The notes below the pieces were generated by a model. It ran no database searches, had not been told where the DNA came from, and saw nothing but the letters and a program-made list of their open reading frames with translations. Below are positions 1 through 6,673 of a DNA stretch of 9,338 nucleotides, one piece after another. Made by a program: the position numbers and the translations under genes. Numbering within the stretch: the stretch's first letter is position 1; every line of letters starts with the position of its first letter. Origin of the DNA: an uncultured Candidatus Nemicrothrix sp. (GTDB taxonomy: Bacteria > Actinomycetota > Acidimicrobiia > Acidimicrobiales > Acidimicrobilacustridaceae); NCBI GenBank assembly GCA_903827085.1, contig CAIKHC010000013.1:1-9338 (forward strand). Direction: 5' to 3'.

Positions 1-1
1 C

Positions 2-193
2 AATGCCGCAGCGTTCCGGTTGAAATGGGCCGCGCGCCAAAACGAACAAGTGATGCGCCTCTCAGAGGCCCTGCCACTCGCGCAACTCCACACCCCGTAT
101 GTGTTCACGACCGAGCCTGGCCCCGGCGAACTTGAAACATTGTCGAATGCTCTTTCTGTGGGCATCGACGCACTCGGCGAGGATGACGCATGA
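2..193 (+). CDS. C-terminal end of an ArsA/Get3-like ATPase (partial, first of a tandem pair)
   Basis: Only the last 63 codons are present; the gene enters from the left edge and stops at TGA 191-193. The readable tail contains QVMRLSEALPLAQLHTPYVF followed by GELETLSNAL. This resembles the C-terminus of mycobacterial Rv3679, where a leucine-rich segment is followed by a short acidic stretch and a final helix. No nucleotide-binding motif is visible because the P-loop part lies outside the window. The stop overlaps the start of the next gene in an ATGA arrangement, so the two are probably translated together. In mycobacteria the Rv3679/Rv3680 proteins form a Get3-like ATPase pair. The family assignment rests mainly on this tail plus the clear identity of the downstream partner. 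Confidence 0.7.
   Translation, partial: NAAAFRLKWAARQNEQVMRLSEALPLAQLHTPYVFTTEPGPGELETLSNALSVGIDALGEDDA
179..182 (+). promoter_or_regulatory. Shine-Dalgarno GAGG for the second ArsA-like gene
   Basis: GAGG lies exactly 7 nt before ATG 190, inside the 3' end of the preceding gene. It supports the 4-bp overlapping start and translational coupling. Confidence 0.6.
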
Positions 194-1266
194 CTTCGCT
201 CGCGACACTTCTTGAACAACAAACAGTGATCGTTTGCGTTGGCGCCGGTGGCGTTGGGAAGACCACAACGGCTGCAGCGCTCGCACTCGAAGCCGCACAA
301 CGAGGACGTCGAGTGTGTGTTGTCACCATCGACCCAGCTCGCCGACTTTCTGATGCCATGGGATTCGACCCCGATCGCGCAATTGGCAACGAACCACAAC
401 AAATCGATTTCGCAGCAAAGGGCGAACTGTGGGCCGTCATGCTCGATACGTCGACAACATTCGATGGGCTTATTCGTTCCTACGCTCCAAGCGAAGAACA
501 AGCCCGCAACATTCTCACCAACGATTTCTTTCGAAACATCGCCGATTCGATGTCGGGCGCGCACGAATACATGGCGATGGAAAAGCTGTACGAACTTCAT
601 AACGACGAACGGTTCGATCTTGTCGTTGTCGATACTCCGCCAACCAGCAACGCGATCGACTTCCTCGAAGCCCCCGATCGCATCACGCAGTTTCTTGATC
701 ATCGTCTCTACAAAATTCTCGTCACCCCAACCGGTGGACTTGCCCGGGTCGTGAACTTCGCGGCCCAAGGTTTCCTGCGCACTGTCGCTCGCATTGTGAG
801 CGCGTCGGTGGTCGATGACGCGATTGAGTTCTTTGCCGCATTCGACGGAATGGAAGAAGGTTTCCGAGGCCGGGCGGTTGCCGTGCACGATCTCCTTATT
901 GCCGATGACACCTCGTTTGTTCTTGTGACTGTCCCTCGCAATGACACCGTCGACGATGCGGCCGCATTCATCGAAACGCTTGCCGACGCCGACATTGCGG
1001 TCGATGCGATCGTGGTGAACCGCGTACATCCGTCCTTCGGATCAGATCGTCTCGATGACCACGGCGACGGACCGCTCGCGCCCTTCATTACCGTGCTGCA
1101 CGACTCGCAAGCTGTGGCTGCGGGACAGGACACGGTTCTCGCCACACTCACTCATGAGTTGCCTGCCGGCGCTGTCGTGAAGATCCCCTTCCTTGACACC
1201 GATGTCCACGACATCGATGGCCTCGCGTCCCTTGCCCAGTGGCTCACCCCCGAGGGCACGCCCTGA
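190..1266 (+). CDS. ArsA/Get3-like anion-transporting-type ATPase (Rv3680-like)
   Basis: A 358-residue cytosolic P-loop ATPase of the ArsA/GET3 (SIMIBI) class. Walker A is GAGGVGKT at residues 18-25. TIDPARRL at 46-53 and EYMAMEKL at about 126-133 are family blocks. The switch region VVVDTPPT carries Asp148. A VVNRVHP segment lies near residue 277. The order and wording of these blocks closely match mycobacterial Rv3680 as I remember it. The gene overlaps the preceding ArsA-like gene by 4 bp (ATGA) and has GAGG 7 nt upstream, so the pair likely makes a two-protein ATPase. In mycobacteria the homologous pair is Get3-like; arsenite or tail-anchored-protein substrates are not shown by this sequence. 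I see no arsenic genes (arsB, arsR, arsC) nearby, which argues against an arsenite pump. ATPase identity is firm; the cellular role is not. Confidence 0.92.
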   Translation: MTSLATLLEQQTVIVCVGAGGVGKTTTAAALALEAAQRGRRVCVVTIDPARRLSDAMGFDPDRAIGNEPQQIDFAAKGELWAVMLDTSTTFDGLIRSYAPSEEQARNILTNDFFRNIADSMSGAHEYMAMEKLYELHNDERFDLVVVDTPPTSNAIDFLEAPDRITQFLDHRLYKILVTPTGGLARVVNFAAQGFLRTVARIVSASVVDDAIEFFAAFDGMEEGFRGRAVAVHDLLIADDTSFVLVTVPRNDTVDDAAAFIETLADADIAVDAIVVNRVHPSFGSDRLDDHGDGPLAPFITVLHDSQAVAAGQDTVLATLTHELPAGAVVKIPFLDTDVHDIDGLASLAQWLTPEGTP

Positions 1267-1298
1267 CCCGATGGTTGGGCGAAACCAGTGCCAGCCGG

Positions 1299-1304
1299 TA
1301 CTGT
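1299..1304 (+). promoter_or_regulatory. -10 box TACTGT for the receiver gene (leaderless start)
   Basis: TACTGT fits the actinobacterial TANNNT -10 form and lies 7 nt before GTG 1312, so transcription would start at or next to the start codon. TTGGGC at 1275-1280 is a possible -35 with an 18-nt spacer. No Shine-Dalgarno precedes GTG 1312. This favours the GTG at 1312 over the in-frame upstream start at 1288, which would place the -10 box inside the gene. Confidence 0.5.
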
Positions 1305-1311
1305 CTGCGCC

Positions 1312-1743
1312 GTGCCCACCATCCTTCTCGCCACCGACGCTGACTGGATCCTCGAAGAGATCGACGCCGCATTGGCCGATGATTCGACCAACGTCTATCG
1401 AGTGCGAGCAGGCATCGATGTGCTTCAGGCCATCACCCAGTTGACCCCCGATCTCGTCATCATCGATGAGCAGATCGGCAACATGGGTGGTATCGCCACA
1501 TGCATGGCCATTCGCAACGCAGAAGGTATGGACGCCATCCCGATCACGGCCGTTCTCCTACTGCTCGACCGGGCCCACGATGTCTTCCAGGTGCAGCGTT
1601 GCGATGCCGACGGCTACCTCGTGAAGCCGCTCGATTCGCTGCGTTTGCGTAAGGCCGCCAATGCACTTTTGGCCGGCGAGGCCTACGCCGACCCGATCAG
1701 CCTTGGGTCGGGCGACGTTGCCAATCTGGCCGTTCAAGCCTGA
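1312..1743 (+). CDS. single-domain response regulator receiver protein (atypical)
   Basis: A 143-residue stand-alone receiver (CheY-like) domain with no output domain. It begins [12 protein letters not shown], giving an acidic patch at Asp9/Asp11. The probable phospho-acceptor is Asp52 in LVIIDEQIG, and the conserved lysine is Lys105 in GYLVKPLDS. The strand that normally carries the switch Thr/Ser, about 30 residues after the Asp and 22 before the Lys, reads AVLLLLD, so that position is leucine. This makes it an atypical receiver that may signal differently or act without phosphorylation. No histidine kinase is adjacent. It follows the ArsA-like pair by 45 nt but has its own leaderless-type promoter. 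The GTG start is chosen because it aligns with the start of the fold and the -10 box. Family confidence is high; its pathway is unknown. Confidence 0.82.
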   Translation: MPTILLATDADWILEEIDAALADDSTNVYRVRAGIDVLQAITQLTPDLVIIDEQIGNMGGIATCMAIRNAEGMDAIPITAVLLLLDRAHDVFQVQRCDADGYLVKPLDSLRLRKAANALLAGEAYADPISLGSGDVANLAVQA

Positions 1744-1776
1744 GATCTGGCTTTCATTACAACCGAGGTCGTCCGA

Positions 1777-1782
1777 TAGGGT
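1777..1782 (+). promoter_or_regulatory. candidate -10 box TAGGGT for tRNA-Pro
   Basis: TAGGGT (TANNNT form) ends 12 nt before the mature 5' end of the tRNA, leaving room for a short RNase P-removed leader. No convincing -35 hexamer is seen. Confidence 0.4.
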
Positions 1783-1794
1783 GACCACTCCTTA

Positions 1795-1871
<77 letters not shown>

Positions 1872-1872
1872 G

Positions 1873-1915
1873 AACGTGAATGAACCCCGACCATTGGTCG
1901 GGGTTCATTCACGTT
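1873..1915. terminator. long perfect hairpin, likely terminator between tRNA-Pro and convergent asd
   Basis: Two perfect 20-nt arms (1873-1892 and 1896-1915) surround the 3-nt loop ATT. The stem combines an AT-richer base with a CCCCGACC/GGTCGGGG top. It begins 1 nt after the tRNA CCA end and lies 39 nt beyond the asd stop, so it can separate the converging units. The plus-strand tail GTTTGCTT is only moderately T-rich, and the minus-strand side has no T run, so termination is more convincing for the tRNA than for asd. Confidence 0.7.
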
Positions 1916-1954
1916 TGCTTACAAGTTGATGTCCAGCGACCGCGAGGTACTGCG

Positions 1955-3040
<1,086 letters not shown>

Positions 3041-3064
3041 TTAAAGCCATTGCACAGGCCACAA

Positions 3065-3079
3065 ACCCCGGTTCGGGGT
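3065..3079 (-). terminator. small GC hairpin at the lysC stop, possible weak terminator
   Basis: On the minus strand ACCCCG pairs with CGGGGT around a 3-nt loop, overlapping the end of the lysC TGA, and the transcript continues TTTGTGG. The stem is only 6 bp and the T run has 3 bases, so it may reduce read-through into asd but not block it. Confidence 0.4.
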
Positions 3080-4053
3080 CAGTCGACGTAGACGGGCCCG
3101 TCGGCAAGACCGAAGGCATCGTGCAAGGCCACGACCGCACGCTGGACATCCGCCTCGGCGACGACGCAGCTCACACGAATCGCCGACGTAGCGATCATCT
3201 CGATATTGATGTCGTTGGCCGCAAGCGTTTCGAACACTGTCGCAGCCACGCCTGGGTGCGACTTCATTCCTGCGCCAACAACGCTGACGCGCGCAATTGC
3301 AGGATCGCCGTTGACTCGTGTCGCTCCGATGTCTGCGGTGTGGTGTTCACAAATAGCTATCGCTGCATCAAGTTCGCTGTGTGGAACGGTGAACGAAATG
3401 TCGGTAACGCCATGATCGGAGGTGTTCTGCACGATGAGATCGACATTGATGTTCGAATCAGCAAGAGCGCGGAACATCAGTGCCGCAATACCGGGACGGT
3501 CGGCGACACCACCGATCGTGACTTTTGCTTCATCGGCATCGTGCACAACTGCAGAAACGATTGCCTGTTCCATAGTGTCGTCCTCCTTGGTGACGATTGT
3601 TCCAGTTTCCCAAGTAAACGCCGAGCGAACATGAAGATCGACGCCGTGGGTACGGGCGAACTCCACTGAACGCATGGCCGGTTTGGGACAACCGTTTGCC
3701 GTCATCTCGAGCAATTCATCGAAACTGATTTTTTCCATCTTGCGAGCGTTCGGCACGATCCGCGGATCGGTCGTGAACACGCCAGTGACATCGGTATAGA
3801 GCTCGCAGGAATCTGCGCCCAACGCGTGCGCGAGCGCGACTGCAGTGGTGTCGGAACCACCACGACCAAGGAACGTCACATTGGCTTCGGGGGACACACC
3901 TTGCGCGCCGCCAACAACTGCGACTCGGCCTGCCGCCAACGCTTCGACGACTCGAGCGGGCTTGACGTCGACAATCTTGGCGTTTCGGTGGGTGGAGTCG
4001 GTGAGGAAACCAGCTTGAGAACCGGTGAATGATTTCGATGCCCGTGTCAGCAA
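3079..4053 (-). CDS. lysC: aspartate kinase, C-terminal fragment (frame-shifted lysC)
   Basis: This frame carries the rest of aspartate kinase after the break near 4027-4031. Homology begins at the Phe codon 4029-4027 (FTGSQAGFLTD). The earlier part of the open frame, back to TTG 4053, is not family-like, so 4053 is not a likely natural start. Visible blocks are LGRGGSDTTAVALA of the ATP site, YTDVTGVFTTDPRIVPNA, and two regulatory ACT domains: VTIGGVADRPGIAALMF through QNTSDHGVTDISFTV, and VSVVGAGMKSHPGVAATVF to the end. Two spots differ from the actinobacterial consensus I remember: GCPKPAMRSVE where GAKVLxLRxVE is usual, and ATSAIRVS where STSEIRIS is usual. Together with the N-terminal fragment it would make about 408 residues, near the usual 421. 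As given, this frame alone cannot make a kinase. Confidence 0.85.
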   Translation of the reverse strand: MLTRASKSFTGSQAGFLTDSTHRNAKIVDVKPARVVEALAAGRVAVVGGAQGVSPEANVTFLGRGGSDTTAVALAHALGADSCELYTDVTGVFTTDPRIVPNARKMEKISFDELLEMTANGCPKPAMRSVEFARTHGVDLHVRSAFTWETGTIVTKEDDTMEQAIVSAVVHDADEAKVTIGGVADRPGIAALMFRALADSNINVDLIVQNTSDHGVTDISFTVPHSELDAAIAICEHHTADIGATRVNGDPAIARVSVVGAGMKSHPGVAATVFETLAANDINIEMIATSAIRVSCVVAEADVQRAVVALHDAFGLADGPVYVD

Positions 4054-4306
4054 TGGCCATGCAAAGCAGTGCCATGGCCTTGCGTTCGCCCGCAGTTACA
4101 AGCATGTCCATTTCGCGACCAGGACGGGTGTCGGATACTTCGGCAGCAATACGAAGCAGATCGTCGGTTTCCTTACCCATGGCGGAAATCACGACCACTA
4201 CCTGATTGCCCTCACGCACCGTGCGCGCCACATGGCCAGCGACGGCGCGCATGCGCTCTGGATCACCGACCGAGGTGCCACCGAACTTCTGAACAAGGAG
4301 AGCCAC
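3716..4306 (-). CDS. lysC: aspartate kinase, N-terminal fragment (frame-shifted lysC)
   Basis: Start of lysC, the ATP-dependent kinase that phosphorylates aspartate in the first step of the pathway. The GTG at 4306 gives MALLVQKFGGTSVG, matching the actinobacterial start. A TTG three codons upstream is possible but falls inside the promoter-like box. KFGGTSV begins at Lys7. Ser41 in ISAMG, Thr47 and Glu74 in TAGER match catalytic and substrate positions of the family. The sequence is family-like through GIEI (about residue 92), then turns to unrelated residues (HRFSSW...) until a stop at 3716. The sister frame resumes with FTGSQAG. A net loss of 2 or 5 bases near 4027-4031 would explain this. 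Sequencing or assembly error, or a recent mutation, are both possible; the gene is normally essential. Confidence 0.85.
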   Translation of the reverse strand: MALLVQKFGGTSVGDPERMRAVAGHVARTVREGNQVVVVISAMGKETDDLLRIAAEVSDTRPGREMDMLVTAGERKAMALLCMAIADTGIEIIHRFSSWFPHRLHPPKRQDCRRQARSSRRSVGGRPSRSCWRRARCVPRSQCDVPWSWWFRHHCSRARARVGRRFLRALYRCHWRVHDRSADRAERSQDGKNQFR

Positions 4307-4314
4307 GGGGAGCA

Positions 4315-4320
4315 ACGCTA
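4315..4320 (-). promoter_or_regulatory. -10 box TAGCGT for lysC (leaderless start)
   Basis: On the minus strand TAGCGT ends 8 nt before GTG 4306, with no Shine-Dalgarno. It shares the 59-nt divergent gap 4307-4365 with the start signal of the cyclophilin-like gene, too short for a lysine riboswitch. Confidence 0.5.
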
Positions 4321-4352
4321 CCGGCCGCCCCGACTACATCCCGAATCACTTG

Positions 4353-4358
4353 TAGGTT
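4353..4358 (+). promoter_or_regulatory. -10 box TAGGTT for the cyclophilin-like gene (leaderless start)
   Basis: TAGGTT lies 7 nt before ATG 4366, with no Shine-Dalgarno. It decides this start over the open frame that continues upstream antisense to lysC. Confidence 0.5.
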
Positions 4359-4365
4359 CTCCACC

Positions 4366-5211
4366 ATGGCTCGCACCTCGGACCGTCGTCAGCGACAATT
4401 AGCCCGCCAAAAGGCGCAAACTGCAGCAACCGCACGACAGCAGAAGGCTCGTCGCCGCACGAAGATCGCTGCGGGTGGGGTCGCCGCCGTCGTCGTGCTT
4501 TCAACCCTCGGAGCCTTTCTCGGCTCCATGAGTTCGACGTCGAAATCTTCGACAACAACGTCAACAGTTCCCACCTCGACCACGTTGCCCAAGTCGGGGA
4601 TTACTCCACCAGCAGCCGCTCTCGGGGCAACGCTCACCGGAGCAACCCCGTGTCCTGCCGAGGATGGCTCTTCGGCTCGAACCACCACGTTTGAAACTGC
4701 GCCACCCAACTGCATCGACAACACCCACTTCTACACCGCCACCATCACGACCACGAGAGGCGTGCTGACGGTGCAACTCAATCCAAAGGTGTCACCACAA
4801 ACGGTGAACACCTTTGTGGTGCTCGCTCGCTATCACTATTACGACGGACAACCGATTACCGATGTCCGCAGACGCGCGTCGTTCACCGCCGGGATGGCAT
4901 TCATCGACGGATCAACACAACCAGGATTCACTATTCCCGGCGAGATCCCAGAAAAGGGAACCGTGTTCACCCCGGGTGCACTTTCGATGGCACCGGCGTC
5001 TGCGTCGAACGGCATCGGTGGCCAATTGGTCTTTGCCACCTTCGATCAGGCCGCCGACAACAATCAACGAGTCACCCCTCTCGGCATCATGCTCAGCGGC
5101 GATACGACGCTCACGGCAATAAACCAGCTCGCGAGCGAGTCCGGGAAGCCCACTGCCCTCGCCGCAATCACCTCGATTTCTGTCGTTCGAAGCGGAGCGA
5201 TCCCAACCTAA
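4366..5211 (+). CDS. membrane-anchored cyclophilin-like protein with degenerate active site
   Basis: A 281-residue protein. Residues 1-33 are very basic and glutamine-rich, 34-54 form one hydrophobic segment (AAGGVAAVVVLSTLGAFLG), 55-80 are a Ser/Thr-rich linker, and about 120-275 resemble a cyclophilin fold. The positive-inside rule puts the C-terminal domain outside the membrane. YTATITTTRGVLTVQL and VNTFVVLARYHYYDG match the opening strands and helix of bacterial cyclophilins. The next segment, normally FHRVIPGFVIQGG with the catalytic Arg, here reads QPITDVRRRASFTAG. The usual GSQFF block reads GGQLVFAT. Prolyl isomerase activity is therefore doubtful, and a binding or chaperone role is more likely. 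It is divergent from lysC and is followed after 85 nt by an FKBP gene of the same architecture. The cyclophilin relationship is fairly sure; the function is inferred. Confidence 0.82.
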   Translation: MARTSDRRQRQLARQKAQTAATARQQKARRRTKIAAGGVAAVVVLSTLGAFLGSMSSTSKSSTTTSTVPTSTTLPKSGITPPAAALGATLTGATPCPAEDGSSARTTTFETAPPNCIDNTHFYTATITTTRGVLTVQLNPKVSPQTVNTFVVLARYHYYDGQPITDVRRRASFTAGMAFIDGSTQPGFTIPGEIPEKGTVFTPGALSMAPASASNGIGGQLVFATFDQAADNNQRVTPLGIMLSGDTTLTAINQLASESGKPTALAAITSISVVRSGAIPT

Positions 5212-5281
5212 ATCTCAGCGTTGCGGTCACCCAGACCTCAACGTTGAATCTTCGCGATGGCCGATACCGCTGTGGGCTTGC

Positions 5282-5287
5282 TAGCGT
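5282..5287 (+). promoter_or_regulatory. candidate -10 box TAGCGT for the FKBP gene
   Basis: TAGCGT ends 9 nt before ATG 5297 and no Shine-Dalgarno is present. It suggests that this gene has its own near-leaderless transcript even though it follows the cyclophilin-like gene on the same strand. Confidence 0.45.
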
Positions 5288-5296
5288 CGCCGCCCG

Positions 5297-5980
5297 ATGG
5301 GAACCGCAAAGCGTGAACGCCAAAAAGCCGGACATCAGGCCCGCCTCAATGTTGAACGATCATGGAATCGACGCGACCAGCGCCGGCGCCGAGTCTTTTC
5401 GATCCTTGGAGCCGCTGTCATCGTCGTTGCTACCGCAGCGCTGTTTATTGGGCTGAGCGACAACAGTTCGACGTCGACCACCGCAGCAACCACGACCTCC
5501 ACCACGCTTGCGACCTCAACCACCATTTCCGCCACGGCGCTCCCTTCAGCAGCGGGGAAGCCCTGTGTCGCATTCAACGACACGCTTCCGGCTGGTGCCC
5601 CTGAAGTGACCATGCCTGTTGGCGAAGTACCCACGTCACTTGTTGTGGAGGACCTCATCAAGGGGACCGGCACGCCAGTCGTTGCCGGAGATTCGGTCAC
5701 CGTGAACTACATCGGCGTGTCCTGCTCAACCGGCAAGATCTTCGATTCCTCGTGGGCAAACGGAAAGCCGATCACCTTCCCCCTGAACCAGGTCATCACT
5801 GGCTGGGCCCAAGGCCTGGTTGGCATGCAGCCCAATGGTCGCCGGCTTCTCGTCATCCCGGCTGATCTTGGCTACGGCTCAACCGGCCAAGGCGGCATCG
5901 CTCCTGATGAATCGCTGATCTTTGTCGTCGACCTCATTTCGGCGTCGCCATCGGCAACCCCAGGGACAACGCCCAACTAA
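5297..5980 (+). CDS. membrane-anchored FKBP-type peptidyl-prolyl cis-trans isomerase
   Basis: A 227-residue protein. Residues 1-33 are highly basic, 34-53 are a hydrophobic anchor (VFSILGAAVIVVATAALFIG), 54-80 are a Ser/Thr linker, and about 114-215 are an FKBP domain. The FKBP pocket is intact: Asp150 in KIFDSSW, Val166-Ile167 and Trp170 in QVITGW, Tyr193 in ADLGYG and Phe209 in LIFVVDLI correspond to Asp37, Val55/Ile56, Trp59, Tyr82 and Phe99 of FKBP12. It likely catalyses proline isomerisation in exported proteins on the outer face of the membrane. Cys90 and Cys143 could form a disulfide outside the cell. It follows the cyclophilin-like gene by 85 nt and converges on the S51-like gene with only 15 nt between stops and no visible terminator. 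Confidence 0.95.
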   Translation: MGTAKRERQKAGHQARLNVERSWNRRDQRRRRVFSILGAAVIVVATAALFIGLSDNSSTSTTAATTTSTTLATSTTISATALPSAAGKPCVAFNDTLPAGAPEVTMPVGEVPTSLVVEDLIKGTGTPVVAGDSVTVNYIGVSCSTGKIFDSSWANGKPITFPLNQVITGWAQGLVGMQPNGRRLLVIPADLGYGSTGQGGIAPDESLIFVVDLISASPSATPGTTPN

Positions 5981-5995
5981 CGCGAACGCTGTCGC

Positions 5996-6673
5996 TTAGA
6001 CGACGGCCTCAGGCAGCGCGGAAATGTCGGAAAGTTTTCCGTCTCGGTGAACGATCACGTTGCCCTTACCTGCGACGCGCCAGCCACCAGTTCCGATGTC
6101 ATCAATAACCGCGGTACACGTCGGAAGTTCAAGCAGGACGACACCGGCAGATGCAAGGTCAATCGTGCGTCGAACTTTGTCAGGAGACCATTCATCGCTG
6201 CGCGCTATAACCGCAACGCCGGGGAGTAGCCCTAGCCCAACGGTGAACGCTCCACCACGAGTGTCGACCATTGGGTCGCACAACACATCGGCGCCTGCAC
6301 CACTGCCGACGAGCGCTGCACCACCACGCCATGAGGAAAGAAGCGCGTCGTAGGTCGGTGTGTCTTTCAATACTGACCTGATGTGCATCGGCGAGACGCC
6401 GGTGAGATACAAGAACTTCGCGTTCGCCACAGCAGAAACGTTGTCGGCATCGAGCGCATCGGTACGTGTATAGACAGGAACCTCGCGAACAGTTGCGCCA
6501 AGCTTGGCGAACCATTCGCGCGCAGCGGCAACTGACTTCTGCGGATTTTCATAGGCCCAACCTGTGGCAAGCAATGTCACTTCGGTTGCACCAACTGCGG
6601 CGAGAAGTTCCGCGTCGAACGTGCATCCTTCCGAAAATTCTCCTCCGCCAACAAGTGCGAGTGGTCCGGTCAT
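5996..6673 (-). CDS. S51 / cyanophycinase-like (class I glutamine-amidotransferase-fold) protein, probable pseudoenzyme
   Basis: A 225-residue cytosolic protein with the layout of small S51/cyanophycinase-like proteins: MTGPLALVGGGEF at the start, FLYLTGVSPMHIRSVL at 87-102, GGAALVGSGAGADVLCDPM at 117-135, and GGAFTVGLGLLPG at 140-152. In active members the nucleophile is the second Ser of a G-(T/S)-S-A-G-A elbow. Here the elbow reads G-S-G-A-G-A, so position 125 is Gly. The usual TGG turn reads TGV, and the later region where a catalytic His is expected (often P-H-x-x-x-W) reads ARSDEW. Peptidase activity is therefore doubtful. ATG 6673 has GGAGG exactly 7 nt upstream and overlaps the stop of the methyltransferase-like gene (ATGA), so the two are translationally coupled. 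No cyanophycin synthetase is visible. The fold call is good; the role is unknown. Confidence 0.82.
   Translation of the reverse strand: MTGPLALVGGGEFSEGCTFDAELLAAVGATEVTLLATGWAYENPQKSVAAAREWFAKLGATVREVPVYTRTDALDADNVSAVANAKFLYLTGVSPMHIRSVLKDTPTYDALLSSWRGGAALVGSGAGADVLCDPMVDTRGGAFTVGLGLLPGVAVIARSDEWSPDKVRRTIDLASAGVVLLELPTCTAVIDDIGTGGWRVAGKGNVIVHRDGKLSDISALPEAVV

Noticed and set aside
4069..4365. Upstream in-frame extension of the cyclophilin-like gene
   Set aside because: It is antisense to lysC, rich in Arg/Pro/Cys, and lies before a promoter-like box and a natural ATG at 4366.
4307..4365. Lysine riboswitch or attenuator upstream of lysC
   Set aside because: The divergent gap is only 59 nt and the lysC start appears leaderless, so there is no room for such an RNA.
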